A stretch of 64,000 nt of DNA. Origin: Vibrio sp. NTOU-M3. Lineage in GTDB: Bacteria; Pseudomonadota; Gammaproteobacteria; Enterobacterales; Vibrionaceae. Within the stretch, counting starts at the first letter, position 1; each line of letters opens with the position of its first letter. The position numbers and the translations under genes are program-made. The stretch covers positions 1,178,001-1,242,000 of the forward strand of contig NZ_CP162101.1 of NCBI RefSeq assembly GCF_040869035.1. The letters run 5' to 3'. Shown piece after piece: positions 1-10,122 of the stretch. The notes beneath the pieces were generated by a model. That model ran no database searches. It was not told the origin of the DNA and saw nothing but the letters and a program-made list of their open reading frames with translations.

Positions 1-1348
1 CACGCTCGATTGCTTCAATCATTGGGTCTTCGCCAATGTAGAATAGTGGGCGTTTACCTTGCTGGCGTTTAAGCAAGATAGCAGCAAGTGTTGCTGCGTC
101 TAGCTCTAGAGACTCTTGAAGTTTTTCAACAAGCTCAGAGAATTTATCTAGTGCTTTATGTTCTTTTTCCGTTTCTAGCTCTGTACCTAGTTTCGCTAAG
201 CGAGCTTCAGCGACTTTGTCACGATGCGGAAGTTGGATCTCTTCCATTGAAGACTTAGTAACACGCTCGATAGTGCGAAGCATACGAAGCTGGTTAGTAC
301 GAACAAGAAGGATCGCTTTACCTTTACGTCCAGCGCGGCCAGTACGACCGATACGGTGGATGTAAGATTCGACATCGAATGGGATGTCGTAGTTGAATAC
401 GTGCGTGATACGTGGCACATCAAGACCACGAGCAACAACGTCAGTTGCTACTAGAATATCGATAACACCTTGTTTGATGTGATCAACCGTACGCTCACGT
501 AGTGACTGAGGAATGTCACCGTGTAGTGCAGACGCTTTGAAGCCGCGTGCACATAGCCAGTCAGCTAGACGCTCAGTGTCTTGACGAGTACGTACGAATA
601 CGATTGATGCGTCTGTCTCTTCCGTTTCAAGTAGACGAGACATTGCTTCGTCTTTTTCTACGCCTTTAACAACCCAGAACTGTTGCTCTACTTTATCTAC
701 AGTATGGTTTTTACCAGCTACGTCTACCGTAATTGGATTACGCAAGAAGCGCTCAACAATGTTTTTCAACATTGGAGGCATTGTTGCAGAGAATAGTACA
801 CGTTGCGCAGAAGAAGGAGCGTGCTCCATGATCGCCGTTACGTCATCAACGAAGCCCATGTTCAACATTTCATCCGCTTCATCTAAAACGAATGTGTGTA
901 CTTCGTCTAGGTGTAGACGATCACGGTTGATAAGGTCTTGAACACGGCCTGGTGTACCTACCACAATGTGAGCACCATTTTTAAGTGCACGCATTTGATC
1001 AACGATTGATGTACCACCGTAAATCTCAAGCACTTTCAGGCCAGAGATGTTTTGACCTAGGTTCTTCATTTCTGCTGCTACCTGAATAGCAAGCTCACGA
1101 GTTGGTGCTAGAACAATTGCTTGTGGTTTACGTTGTGACAGGTCAAGCTTGTTGAGCAAAGGCAAAGAGAATGCGGCAGTTTTACCAGTACCCGTTTGCG
1201 CTTTACCTAACGCATCAGAACCTTCCATTAGGTGTGGGATTGCTGCTGCTTGGATCGGAGTTGGGGAAACAAAACCCATTCCGTCAAGAGCAGAAAGGAT
1301 AGAGTCGTTCAGCGCTAAATCGCTAAACTGAATTACAGAATCTGTCAT
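1..1348 (-). CDS. deaD: DEAD-box RNA helicase DeaD/CsdA (C-terminus beyond window)
   Basis: ATP-dependent RNA helicase that unwinds structured RNA in ribosome assembly, mRNA decay and cold adaptation. The start is the ATG complementing 1346-1348 (protein begins MTDSVIQFSDLAL). The 449 complete codons visible cover both RecA lobes: Walker A AQTGTGKT, PTRELA, the DEAD box inside VLDEADEMLNMGF, SAT, and the motif VI region HRIGRTGRAG. DeaD proteins usually exceed 600 residues, so the basic C-terminal RNA-binding extension must lie left of base 1. It is transcribed divergently from rnb, another RNA-metabolism gene. Other DEAD-box paralogues (RhlE, SrmB) are less likely because the N-terminus and the continued reading past 449 residues fit DeaD. 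Confidence 0.93.
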   Translation of the reverse strand, partial: MTDSVIQFSDLALNDSILSALDGMGFVSPTPIQAAAIPHLMEGSDALGKAQTGTGKTAAFSLPLLNKLDLSQRKPQAIVLAPTRELAIQVAAEMKNLGQNISGLKVLEIYGGTSIVDQMRALKNGAHIVVGTPGRVQDLINRDRLHLDEVHTFVLDEADEMLNMGFVDDVTAIMEHAPSSAQRVLFSATMPPMLKNIVERFLRNPITVDVAGKNHTVDKVEQQFWVVKGVEKDEAMSRLLETEETDASIVFVRTRQDTERLADWLCARGFKASALHGDIPQSLRERTVDHIKQGVIDILVATDVVARGLDVPRITHVFNYDIPFDVESYIHRIGRTGRAGRKGKAILLVRTNQLRMLRTIERVTKSSMEEIQLPHRDKVAEARLAKLGTELETEKEHKALDKFSELVEKLQESLELDAATLAAILLKRQQGKRPLFYIGEDPMIEAIER

Positions 1349-1713
1349 TGGGATCCTACTATATATATGTCAACAAAGGTCCCACGAGCTCTACCAATTC
1401 CAATACCAATCCAGAAAAGAGCTGATTCCGTTCAGATGCGGATAAGTCGTAAATCGCATCAAGCCGCTAGGGACGTAAATAAGGGGGCGGATTATTCCCT
1501 AAAAGCATAAAAAAAGCCAGAAAAAATTGAAATTCATCACATATTTTTCTCATAACTGGTAAAAGTGGCGAAATTCCCGCCATGAAGCGTTTTACAAAGG
1601 AAAAAGCCCTGTCCGGAAAGGCCAAAAATTGCTCGTTTGGAGTACCGTTTTAATTAGCAAATCCGAGTCGTGGTGTTATAGTGTGGCCAATTATTGATGT
1701 TAGACGATTAAAG
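1349..1713. other. Intergenic region between divergent deaD and rnb
   Basis: About 365 bases without a convincing gene. It must hold the deaD promoter and leader on the minus strand and the rnb promoter on the plus strand. DeaD genes of enteric relatives have long 5' leaders, which would fit this spacing, but I see no specific regulatory motif that I can name. Confidence 0.6.
1654..1682 (+). promoter_or_regulatory. Candidate sigma-70 promoter of rnb
   Basis: TTAGCA (1654-1659), a 17-base spacer and TATAGT (1677-1682) resemble -35 and -10 boxes. Transcription would begin near 1689, just upstream of the ATG at 1714. This argues against the in-frame GTG at 1681 as a start. The call is by eye. 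Confidence 0.4.
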
Positions 1714-3717
1714 ATGTTTCAAGATAACCCGTTACTCGCTCAGCTAAAGCAACAGATTCAAGAAAACCTTCCTAAAAAAGAAGGGACAATCAAAGCGACT
1801 GAAAAAGGCTTTGGTTTCTTAGAAGTCGACAATAAAACCAGTTTCTTCATTCCACCACCGTACATGAAAAAATGCATTCATGGCGATAAAGTCGTGGCGA
1901 TCATCAGAACCGAAAATGAACGTGAAGTGGCGGAACCTCAAGAGCTTTTAGAGCAAAGCATGACGCGTTTTATTGGTCGCATCAAATTATTTAAGGGCAA
2001 GTTGAATGTTGTGCCAGACCATCCGCTACTGAAAAAGTTATCGCTAAAAGCCAAAGTAACGAAAGGGCTTAAAACGGATGATTTTGCTGAAGGTGATTGG
2101 GTCGTTGCCAATTTAACTCGTCATCCATTGAAAGGTGACAATGGTTTCTTTGTTGAGATCTCGGAAAAAATTACCGATGCAGACGACAAAATTGCACCTT
2201 GGTGGGTAACGTTAGCTGAGAACGACTTGCCAAACAGTGAGCCTGCTGGCATCGATAACTGGGCGCTAATAGATGATGTGGATCTAGAGCGCGTTGATAT
2301 GACGCACGTTCCTTTTGTCACTATCGATGGCGAATCGACCAAAGATATGGATGATGCGCTGTATGCGAAGAAGCTAGATGACGGTAGTTTTGACCTGACG
2401 ATTGCTATCGCTGACCCAACGGCATACATCACTCCGGACAGTGATATGGATAAGGTTGCGAGAGAACGTGGTTTTACCATTTACCTACCAGGTCGCAACA
2501 TCCCTATGCTGCCGCGCGATCTTGCTGATGAGCTATGTTCGTTGATGGAGAACGAAGTCCGTCCTGCGCTATGTTGCACAGTGAACGTCGATAAAGATGG
2601 TGTGATTGGTGATGACATAAAATTCTTCGCTGCGAATATCAAGTCTCATGCGCGCTTGGTATATGATCATGTCTCTGATTGGTTAGAAAATGGCAAATCA
2701 GAAAACTGGGAACCAAGTGAAGCGATTGGCGAAATTGTTCGTGACTTGTATGAATTCTCCCTAGCTCGAGCAAACTGGCGTGAAATACATGCCGTGGTAT
2801 TCCCAGATCGTCCTGATTATCGATTCGAACTTAGTGAAGACAATGATGTGGTTGCGATTCATGCAGACATGCGCCGCAGTGCAAACCGTTTGGTGGAAGA
2901 GTCGATGATCACCGCCAATATTTGTGCGGGTAAAACACTTCAATCGAGCTTTAACTCTGGTGTGTTTAATACCCACGCAGGGTTCAAACCTGAAAAGATT
3001 GAAGATGTAGTAGCACTTGTGAACCCAGAAGGTGATTTGCCATTCACTGCTGAATCCGTTGCGACTCTTGACGGCTTTGCTGCGCTTCGTCGTTGGTTAG
3101 CGAGTCAAGAAACATCTTATTTAGATAACCGTATTCGTAAAGCGCAAGCATACAGCGAAATTGGTAATCAGCCGCTGCCGCATTACGCTATGGGCTTAGA
3201 GCTATACGCGACATGGACATCACCAATTCGTAAATACGGCGACATGATCAACCACCGTATGTTAAAGGCACATATCTTAGGTAAAGAGCCTGTTCAGACT
3301 GCTGATGAGTCGGTGGGTGAAGAGCTTGCTATCCACCGTAAACATCACAAAATTGCCGAGCGCAATGTAGGCGATTGGTTGTATGCGCGCACGTTAGCGG
3401 ATGCGCCAGCGAAAGAAACGAAGTTTACAGGTGAAATTTTCGATATTTCACGCGCAGGGGCTCGTGTTCGTTTAGTGGAGAACGGCGCGGCAGCATTTAT
3501 TCCAAGTTCAGTGATTGTTGATAACAAAGAACGTATCGAATCGAATGGTGAAAGCGGAACGATTTCGATTGATAAAGAGTTGGTTTATCGATTGGGTGAC
3601 ACGCTAGAGGTGGTTCTTATTGAAGTGAACCAAGAAACTCGGAGTTTGGTGGCTAAGCCAACACAGGTTTTCTCTGAGCCTCAACCTACGGACTCGAAAG
3701 AAAACGCGGCAGCATAA
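1714..3717 (+). CDS. rnb: Exoribonuclease II (RNase II)
   Basis: Processive 3'-5' exoribonuclease that degrades single-stranded RNA in the cytoplasm. From the ATG at 1714 the protein (667 aa) begins [14 protein letters not shown], which matches E. coli RNase II. The reading frame continues upstream to a GTG at 1681, but that codon overlaps a likely -10 box and the extra residues have no family counterpart. Order of domains: N-terminal cold-shock/OB folds (residues about 20-170), the RNB catalytic domain with the metal-binding aspartates in [11 protein letters not shown] (about 210-220), and a C-terminal S1 domain (about 570-650). Length is normal for RNase II, which is shorter than RNase R. 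It forms a single-gene unit ended by a clear terminator. Confidence 0.96.
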   Translation: MFQDNPLLAQLKQQIQENLPKKEGTIKATEKGFGFLEVDNKTSFFIPPPYMKKCIHGDKVVAIIRTENEREVAEPQELLEQSMTRFIGRIKLFKGKLNVVPDHPLLKKLSLKAKVTKGLKTDDFAEGDWVVANLTRHPLKGDNGFFVEISEKITDADDKIAPWWVTLAENDLPNSEPAGIDNWALIDDVDLERVDMTHVPFVTIDGESTKDMDDALYAKKLDDGSFDLTIAIADPTAYITPDSDMDKVARERGFTIYLPGRNIPMLPRDLADELCSLMENEVRPALCCTVNVDKDGVIGDDIKFFAANIKSHARLVYDHVSDWLENGKSENWEPSEAIGEIVRDLYEFSLARANWREIHAVVFPDRPDYRFELSEDNDVVAIHADMRRSANRLVEESMITANICAGKTLQSSFNSGVFNTHAGFKPEKIEDVVALVNPEGDLPFTAESVATLDGFAALRRWLASQETSYLDNRIRKAQAYSEIGNQPLPHYAMGLELYATWTSPIRKYGDMINHRMLKAHILGKEPVQTADESVGEELAIHRKHHKIAERNVGDWLYARTLADAPAKETKFTGEIFDISRAGARVRLVENGAAAFIPSSVIVDNKERIESNGESGTISIDKELVYRLGDTLEVVLIEVNQETRSLVAKPTQVFSEPQPTDSKENAAA

Positions 3718-3736
3718 ATAAGCCATAGTTTAAAAA

Positions 3737-3771
3737 CAAAGCCAGTAATGAAAGCATTACTGGCTTTTTTT
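3737..3771 (+). terminator. Rho-independent terminator of rnb
   Basis: A 13-bp stem (AAAGCCAGTAATG / CATTACTGGCTTT) with an AAAG loop runs into a T tract. Confidence 0.9.
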
Positions 3772-3976
3772 ATCCCTATTGTTCAATGCATTGTGAAAGC
3801 GAAATATGACCTGCTTAATTCATCTGGTGAACCTCGCTAATGCCTAATGCTGTTTATTTGCTAGGGGAATTTTCAATGGCTAATTTTAGCTAAGGTAATT
3901 TAAGTAAAATTAACTACTAAAAAACAGAGATTTATATAGATTGGTTTGTCATCAGTAAACAGGTGACTACCCATTT

Positions 3977-5878
3977 ATGAACATAGATAAGCCCAAGACT
4001 TTCGTGCTTTCAGTGGCTGTATTACTCATTGTTATTGCTGGATGTAAGCCTCAAGGCCTAGTTTTGAGTGATACTTCTTCGCCACCGAAGATATCAGATG
4101 ACATAAAAGATAACGACGATACAGAAGAAACTGAGGCTGGTACTTCAGAACCCCAAAAAGAAGCGCTGCAGATAGAAATCCTCGATGTTTCGTTGTTACA
4201 AGGGGAAGTCATTGAAGTGCGAGCATCTCTTGTATCAGCACGTAATAGCCATTCCTCAAAAAGCATCGATTATCAGAATCTGAAAATTAAAATTGATGGT
4301 ATCCCTGTCCAAGGTATTCCATCAGGAGACGTGCTTGTCATCCCTTGGGAAAAAGTGGGGGCTCAGACAATTGAATTTTCCTATGGCGAACTTGTTGTAA
4401 GTAAACAGCTCAATGTTATCGAAAAATCAATGCTCAATGAGGGTGTGTCTTTAATTAAGCTAGGTGAAAACGATGAGCGCTGTTTAACACTTAGCGAATC
4501 TTTAGATCAAGTGCGTGTTGAGGTGTGTGATATCAGTAATCCCAAACAGCAATGGCGGTTTAAAGACAGTTCATCAAAGTACTATATTGAGAATGTGTTT
4601 TTGCTTGAGTCTGGTGCGGACAAAACGTGTTTAGCGAAGAAAGGCAAAAACGGCCCTCCGTTTTTCCTTAATTGTATTGCCAGTGGAAGTGGCGACTTAA
4701 CTGGCTTCCGTTTATGGCAAACTCCATCGTTGAATCAGTTTGATAATACTACTGAGCTGTCTCACTACTATACGTCTCGTTTAGGTGGGGATAATAAATA
4801 TAACCGGTTGATGCTTGAAAATGACAACATCGTGGTGAAAAACATCCTCGATGCGTCAGACAGAACAACGTGGTTGATTCCTAATATCGAGTTTGCTGAT
4901 TTTCGACAAAGGCGAGTGTTAGGCACAAAGAAAATACTGCTTATTGATACCTACTATTCTGAAAATGGGCCAAGCAGTGAAGTATATGCCGCAAGCGTTA
5001 AGGAAACGGTGTTAAGTCAGGAGCCTGATGCCAATTCACTTGCAAGAGGTGTCACTATTGCGTCTCACGGCCGCTTAAACCTTGTTGGTACGTTCATTCC
5101 TAACATTGATGTGGGGCCAAAACCTGATGCGTGTACCAGTAGTGTTGTTGGGCTGGCAAAAGATGCGGTGAAGAGCCTTGTTGATCTAAACGACTTTGAT
5201 TATTACTTCGTGAATACTCAGAAAGTAAAGTGTTCATGGAGTGGATTAGCTGCAACGCCCGGAAAATGGACCATTGCTAATGCGTCTGGTCACAAGATGC
5301 AGCTCTGGAACCACGAGTTTGGTCATAACCTAGGGGGATTTCATGCTCGCTCTCTAGAATCTTGCTCACGAGAAGCGGGCGGTATCATTCTTGATGAGCA
5401 ATGCGAGGAAAAAAATCAGAAAGATCCCTCCAATACACTGAATGGGGGAGGAGTGCATTTATTTCCTATCACTTACCATGCGCATACCGGGTGGTTAGAT
5501 CTTTCAACAGAGCTTCCACGGATTACTAAGCCCGGGCGATACTATTTATCGTCGCTGTGGGGAGATGGATTGGTGCAGGGGTATCGATTATTACGCAAGG
5601 ATGGCAGCTCGATTTTTGTCGAATATAGAAAGCTTCAAAACCAGTTTGAACAGTGGAGTGAAGACGATCCATACATCAATGGGGTGATTGTTCGAATGGC
5701 TAAATCTAGTGGGTCAACGATAACGAGTTACATCGTTGACACCAAACCACTCACAACAACCATTCAAGATGCGCCTCTTTCTGTTGGGGAGTATTTCGTT
5801 CTTCCAGACATTGGATTGAAAGTGACGTTTGAAACTGCCACCGACGATGGTGTGTTACTGAATGTAGAGGCCTATTAA
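3977..5878 (+). CDS. Lipoprotein zinc metalloprotease with ricin-like domain (M11/gametolysin-like)
   Basis: Predicted secreted, lipid-anchored endopeptidase. The N-terminus is a lipoprotein signal peptide ending in the lipobox IAGC (Cys near residue 23; Lys at +2 suggests outer-membrane sorting). An acidic low-complexity linker follows. Residues about 155-290 hold repeated Cys and QQW-type motifs typical of a ricin B (beta-trefoil) carbohydrate-binding domain. The catalytic signature HEFGHNLGGFH lies at residues 446-456. It fits the metzincin pattern HExxHxxGxxH, with zinc ligands His446, His450 and His456 and catalytic Glu447. The arrangement resembles peptidase family M11. An AGGTGA at 3961-3966 may serve as ribosome site, though the spacing of 10 is long. 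It stands alone, between the rnb terminator and its own terminator. The substrate is unknown. Confidence 0.75.
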   Translation: MNIDKPKTFVLSVAVLLIVIAGCKPQGLVLSDTSSPPKISDDIKDNDDTEETEAGTSEPQKEALQIEILDVSLLQGEVIEVRASLVSARNSHSSKSIDYQNLKIKIDGIPVQGIPSGDVLVIPWEKVGAQTIEFSYGELVVSKQLNVIEKSMLNEGVSLIKLGENDERCLTLSESLDQVRVEVCDISNPKQQWRFKDSSSKYYIENVFLLESGADKTCLAKKGKNGPPFFLNCIASGSGDLTGFRLWQTPSLNQFDNTTELSHYYTSRLGGDNKYNRLMLENDNIVVKNILDASDRTTWLIPNIEFADFRQRRVLGTKKILLIDTYYSENGPSSEVYAASVKETVLSQEPDANSLARGVTIASHGRLNLVGTFIPNIDVGPKPDACTSSVVGLAKDAVKSLVDLNDFDYYFVNTQKVKCSWSGLAATPGKWTIANASGHKMQLWNHEFGHNLGGFHARSLESCSREAGGIILDEQCEEKNQKDPSNTLNGGGVHLFPITYHAHTGWLDLSTELPRITKPGRYYLSSLWGDGLVQGYRLLRKDGSSIFVEYRKLQNQFEQWSEDDPYINGVIVRMAKSSGSTITSYIVDTKPLTTTIQDAPLSVGEYFVLPDIGLKVTFETATDDGVLLNVEAY

Positions 5879-5917
5879 TCAGTTTTGAATCATCGAATAG
5901 CGAGCGGATGATTCTTT

Positions 5918-5945
5918 GCCCTTCCCACTGGAAGGGCTTTTTTGT
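5918..5945 (+). terminator. Rho-independent terminator
   Basis: 8-bp stem GCCCTTCC / GGAAGGGC with a four-base loop, followed by seven T. It ends the metalloprotease transcript. Confidence 0.85.
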
Positions 5946-6028
5946 GACTGGAAGCTAATAACAACACAGCGCGCTCGACTCCGTGCGTGACTGCGCCTAT
6001 AACGCACATGGAACGCAGGAGAGTAAAC

Positions 6029-7168
6029 GTGATACTGGACAATCAATTGGCGCAGCAAATTGTCGATCGTACGATGGCAATCATTGGCTACAATATCAAT
6101 GTGATGAACCACGCTGGGATCATCATAGGGACAGGAGAACCCACTCGCTTAGGGCAAGTGCATGATGGTGCGATTCTCGCCCTAAAGCATGGAGATTCCA
6201 TTGAACTGACCAAACAGAGCTGCGAGAGCTTAAAAGGGGTCAAGCCGGGCATTAATATGCTACTGCACAGCAACCAACAAGTGGTGGGTATCGTGGGCAT
6301 CACAGGTGAGCCTGATGAGATCCGAGACTTTGCCAACTTAGTTAAAATGTCTGCGGAAATGATCATTGATCAAGCAGCATTGGTTGAACAGTTGCAGTGG
6401 GATCGGCGGCACAGAGAAGAATTCATCACTGCGTGGATCAATAATGAGCTGTCAGCACAAGAGTTGAGTCACTGGGCCGCTAAATTGTCTATCGATCTTT
6501 CTCAGCCTCGCGTTGCTGTCGTGATCCAATTCAGAGAAGGTCAGACACCCAAAAGCCTACAAAGTATTCGCAAAGTGGTCGATTTGCTTGAATACCCTCA
6601 GCGTGACAACTTAGTGGCGATTTCATCCATGACCGAAATCGTAGTCCTAAAACCTTGTCGGCAAGGGGAAGCGTGGCAAAGCGAACAAGAAAGTGTGCGT
6701 ATTGATAAGCTGCTTTCTCGTTTATCAGAACACAATATCGATGGGTTTGATATTGCCCTTGGCCAACTCTTTACCTCACCTACAGAGCTATATCGTTCCT
6801 ATCAAAGCGCAAAGCAAGTACTGCTTATTGGCAGACAGCGAAACCCTGAACAAGTTAAGCATTTGTACGAAGAGCTGCGATTACCAGTATTGCTTGCTCC
6901 ACTCAATGACTATTGGCAAGGTGAACAAATGTGTTTGTCTATCCGTAAGTTACGAGAAAACGACCGCTCTGGACAATTAATGAAAACCCTTGATGTGTTC
7001 TTTCAATGCAATGGGAACTTATCTGAATGTGCTAACTCTTTGTTTATTCATAGGAATACGCTGAGATACCGTTTGGACAAAATCACTGAAATTACCGGAC
7101 TATCAACCACGGAATTTATAGGTTTAGCCGAACTCTATATTGCGTCACAGATCTCAAAATTGAATTAG
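6029..7168 (+). CDS. cdaR: CdaR-type sugar diacid / glycerate regulator
   Basis: Transcriptional activator of the CdaR (SdaR) family, which in enterics responds to glycerate and controls glucarate, galactarate and glycerate genes. The start is taken as the GTG at 6029, because AGGAG at 6017-6021 lies seven bases upstream and the protein (379 aa) then begins MILDNQLAQQIVDRTM, close to E. coli CdaR. Upstream in-frame ATGs at 5987 and 6008 lack a ribosome site. Residues about 1-135 form the diacid-recognition domain (TGEP, GVKPGINMLL). The C-terminus has the PucR-type helix-turn-helix with NxLRYRLDKI (HRNTLRYRLDKI). It precedes a GntP-type permease and glycerate kinase on the same strand, so those are the likely targets. 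Confidence 0.9.
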   Translation: MILDNQLAQQIVDRTMAIIGYNINVMNHAGIIIGTGEPTRLGQVHDGAILALKHGDSIELTKQSCESLKGVKPGINMLLHSNQQVVGIVGITGEPDEIRDFANLVKMSAEMIIDQAALVEQLQWDRRHREEFITAWINNELSAQELSHWAAKLSIDLSQPRVAVVIQFREGQTPKSLQSIRKVVDLLEYPQRDNLVAISSMTEIVVLKPCRQGEAWQSEQESVRIDKLLSRLSEHNIDGFDIALGQLFTSPTELYRSYQSAKQVLLIGRQRNPEQVKHLYEELRLPVLLAPLNDYWQGEQMCLSIRKLRENDRSGQLMKTLDVFFQCNGNLSECANSLFIHRNTLRYRLDKITEITGLSTTEFIGLAELYIASQISKLN

Positions 7169-7170
7169 AA

Positions 7171-7186
7171 TTGTGCGGATGCACAA
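7171..7186 (+). promoter_or_regulatory. Perfect dyad TTGTGC-N4-GCACAA, candidate CdaR operator
   Basis: A perfect 6+6 inverted repeat with a GGAT spacer sits three bases after the cdaR stop and about 170 bases before the permease start. Its position suggests an operator for the glycerate genes. Binding by CdaR is an inference. Confidence 0.5.
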
Positions 7187-7353
7187 AAATGTTATCTAAT
7201 TGATAAAAATATTTGTTGTATTGCCCAAAGGAATAAACTAGCTTGATGCGGATAATAGACTCTACCCTACAAAGCCTCTTTATCTTCTCTATCCAGCCAT
7301 GTTGGAAAGAGGGTAAACACAACGAAAAGGCATAGTGACTAAATGGAGTTTTT

Positions 7354-8706
7354 ATGAGTCTTATACTAATCCTATTGGCGGTGATTGCGTTTATCGTACT
7401 CGCTACCACCAAATTTAAATTACATCCCTTCCTCGCGTTGATCATGGCGGCATTTTTGGCCGCATTTGCGTATGGCTTGCCCGCCGATAGCATTGCTAAA
7501 ACCATAGCATCTGGCTTTGGTGGCATTCTCGGTTACATTGGTCTGGTCATTGTCTTAGGTACCATCATTGGGGTGATACTTGAGAAAAGCGGTGCAGCCA
7601 TTACCATGGCAGATACCGTGATTAAAGTGCTTGGTGACCGTTTTCCAACGTTGACCATGAGTATCATTGGTTACATTGTTTCCGTTCCTGTGTTCTGCGA
7701 TTCGGGCTTTGTTATTCTTAATTCTTTAAAAGAGTCGTTGGCGAAACGTCTTAAAACTTCTAGCGTAGCGATGAGTGTTGCCTTAGCGACCGGTCTATAC
7801 GCCACTCACACTTTTGTGCCGCCAACGCCGGGTCCAATTGCCGCAGCAGGTAACTTAGGGCTGGAGTCAAATCTAGGTTTAGTGATTGGTGTCGGTATCT
7901 TTGTTGCTGGTGTAGCCGCGATTGCCGGTATGCTGTGGGCAAACCGTTTCAAAGATGTTGAGCCTGATGGTGATGAAGAGCTTGATGAAGTGAAACAAGA
8001 TTGGAAAGCGCTCAAAGCTTCATATGGTGAGCTGCCAACAGCAAGCCAAGCATTTGCCCCAATCTTTGTGCCAATCATTTTGATTTGTTTTGGTTCGATT
8101 GCTAAGTTCCCAAGTCACCCACTAGGTGAGGGCTTTGTATTTGATGTTCTAACGTTCTTAGGCCAACCGCTGACAGCCTTGGTTATCGGCTTGTTCTTGT
8201 CGGTTCGTTTATTGAAGTCAGAGAAGAAGATTGAAGAGTTTGGCGAACGCATTAGCCAAGGTATTACTGCTGCGGCGCCAATTCTATTGATCACTGGTGC
8301 CGGTGGCGCATTCGGTGCAGTACTCAAAGCAACACCACTCGGTGAGTATTTAGGTACAACATTGTCGGCGCTCGGTGTCGGTATCTTTATGCCATTCATT
8401 GTTGCTGCTGCTTTGAAATCAGCTCAAGGATCGTCAACGGTTGCGCTGGTGACTACTTCGGCATTAGTGGCTCCATTGCTCGGTCAACTAGGCTTGGACT
8501 CAGAGATGGGACGAGTACTGACCGTGATGGCAATTGGTGCTGGTGCAATGACGGTCTCTCATGCGAACGATAGCTTCTTCTGGGTAGTGTCTCAATTTAG
8601 CCGCATGAAAGTGGGTTTGGCGTACCGTGCTCAAACCATGGCAACGTTAGTGCAGGGTGTCACGGCAATGACACTGGTATATATTCTTAGCCTAGTACTT
8701 CTATAA
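7354..8706 (+). CDS. GntP-family gluconate/glycerate permease
   Basis: Inner-membrane proton symporter of the GntP family, 450 aa with about a dozen hydrophobic segments along the whole length. Family signatures visible are the N-terminal MSLILILLAVIAFIVL segment and HANDSFFWVVSQFS near residue 410. GGAG lies upstream of the ATG. Family members take up gluconate, idonate, fructuronate or glycerate. The glycerate kinase that starts 25 bases downstream and the CdaR regulator upstream make D-glycerate the most likely substrate here. The E. coli garP/gudP carriers of this pathway belong to another superfamily, so this is a substitute carrier rather than an orthologue. Confidence 0.88.
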   Translation: MSLILILLAVIAFIVLATTKFKLHPFLALIMAAFLAAFAYGLPADSIAKTIASGFGGILGYIGLVIVLGTIIGVILEKSGAAITMADTVIKVLGDRFPTLTMSIIGYIVSVPVFCDSGFVILNSLKESLAKRLKTSSVAMSVALATGLYATHTFVPPTPGPIAAAGNLGLESNLGLVIGVGIFVAGVAAIAGMLWANRFKDVEPDGDEELDEVKQDWKALKASYGELPTASQAFAPIFVPIILICFGSIAKFPSHPLGEGFVFDVLTFLGQPLTALVIGLFLSVRLLKSEKKIEEFGERISQGITAAAPILLITGAGGAFGAVLKATPLGEYLGTTLSALGVGIFMPFIVAAALKSAQGSSTVALVTTSALVAPLLGQLGLDSEMGRVLTVMAIGAGAMTVSHANDSFFWVVSQFSRMKVGLAYRAQTMATLVQGVTAMTLVYILSLVLL

Positions 8707-8730
8707 CAACCATAACAGCAGGAGTGTGAT

Positions 8731-9864
8731 ATGAAAGTGGTTATCGCCCCAGATTCATTTAAAGAAAGCCTGACAGCGAAACAAGTATGTGATGCCATTC
8801 AGGCAGGCCTTGCCAGAGAGTGGACTGAGGCAAAATTTGTCTCTGTTCCCGTTGCAGATGGCGGTGAAGGTACGGTGCAGTCGTTGGTTGATGCAACCAA
8901 TGGTCGTATTGTTGAAGTCAAAGTGACGGGACCACAACACAACGTAGTTGAGGCATTTTACGGTATTTTGGGCGATGACCGCACCGCGGTGATTGAAATG
9001 GCAGCAGCCAGTGGGTTACACCATGTTCCAGCAGAGCAGCGTGACCCAAAGTTAACCACCAGTTATGGCACGGGTGAACTCATCCTACATGCTCTTGAAC
9101 AGGGCATTAGCCGATTCATTATCGGTTTAGGTGGCAGTGCAACAAACGATGCGGGCGTGGGGATGCTTTCTGCATTAGGTGCTCAATTTCTTAAGGCAGA
9201 TGGTCAGCCGATCATGCCCACCGGCGGTGGACTCACTGAATTAACACAGATCGATGTATCTCGATTAGACGCACGTTTAACGCAATGTGAAATCTTGGTG
9301 GCTTGTGATGTCGACAACCCGTTGTGCGGTGAGAAAGGCGCTTCAGCAATCTTTGGCCCACAAAAAGGTGCGTCTGAGCAAGATATCGCGTTGCTGGACC
9401 AAGCATTACTCAATTTTGGCATGTTAACTGAGCAAGTGACGGGGCAAGATGTGCTTTCTAGACGCGGAGCTGGTGCTGCTGGTGGCATGGGGGCTGCTCT
9501 ACTTGGGTATACCAATGCCATTTTGAAGCCAGGTATCGAGATTGTGCTTGAGACGGTCAACCTTAAAGAGATTGTTAAGGATGCAGATATTGTATTCACC
9601 GGTGAAGGGCGCATCGATTCACAGACTGTTCATGGTAAAACCCCAATGGGAGTTGCTCAGGTCGCAAAGCTGTATGACATCCCGGTGATCGCACTTGCGG
9701 GGTGTACAGGGCATGGCTACCAAGCGGTTTATCAATGTGGCATTGACGCCGTGTTCGCCGCAGTACCAAGAGCGATGTCTTTGCAAGATGCCATGAACGA
9801 GTCCGATTTTAATCTTGCTGATTTAGCGGAGAATGTTGCGCGGCTTTGGTCGCTAACACATTAA
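8731..9864 (+). CDS. garK: Glycerate kinase
   Basis: Phosphorylates D-glycerate to phosphoglycerate (2-phosphoglycerate for the GarK/GlxK class), feeding lower glycolysis. The protein (377 aa) has the normal length of this class. Signatures include the N-terminus MKVVIAPDSFKESLTA, VADGGEGT, GLGGSATNDAGVGML and FTGEGRIDSQTVHGKTP. AGGAG lies seven bases before the ATG. It is the last gene of a two-gene unit with the permease and is followed by a strong terminator. GarK and GlxK cannot be told apart by eye; the regulatory context favours garK. Confidence 0.92.
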   Translation: MKVVIAPDSFKESLTAKQVCDAIQAGLAREWTEAKFVSVPVADGGEGTVQSLVDATNGRIVEVKVTGPQHNVVEAFYGILGDDRTAVIEMAAASGLHHVPAEQRDPKLTTSYGTGELILHALEQGISRFIIGLGGSATNDAGVGMLSALGAQFLKADGQPIMPTGGGLTELTQIDVSRLDARLTQCEILVACDVDNPLCGEKGASAIFGPQKGASEQDIALLDQALLNFGMLTEQVTGQDVLSRRGAGAAGGMGAALLGYTNAILKPGIEIVLETVNLKEIVKDADIVFTGEGRIDSQTVHGKTPMGVAQVAKLYDIPVIALAGCTGHGYQAVYQCGIDAVFAAVPRAMSLQDAMNESDFNLADLAENVARLWSLTH

Positions 9865-9890
9865 GTTGATCGTTTTCTTTCCTGTTTATT

Positions 9891-9914
9891 GCCAGCGTTG
9901 TCGCTGGCTTTTTT
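9891..9914 (+). terminator. Rho-independent terminator of the glycerate operon
   Basis: Stem GCCAGCG / CGCTGGC with loop TTGT, then six T. Confidence 0.9.
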
Positions 9915-10122
9915 ATGCTTGTATCTTGGGTTTGCTTTTTAGGGCTAAACATAATTGTGAAATAAATCTTACTTTCATCATTGTCGTGTATAGATAGTGA
10001 GACATTTATAAATTTATAAAACGAGGCTACTTTACATACAAACTGAGTGGTCTTAATTTTCCTTATTGTGAAACGAAGTTTTAAAAATATTAAATATAAA
10101 TTTCAATATAAGGCGGTTTGTT

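Noticed and set aside
1681..1713. Upstream GTG start for RNase II
   Set aside because: It overlaps a likely -10 box, has no ribosome site, and adds residues absent from the family.
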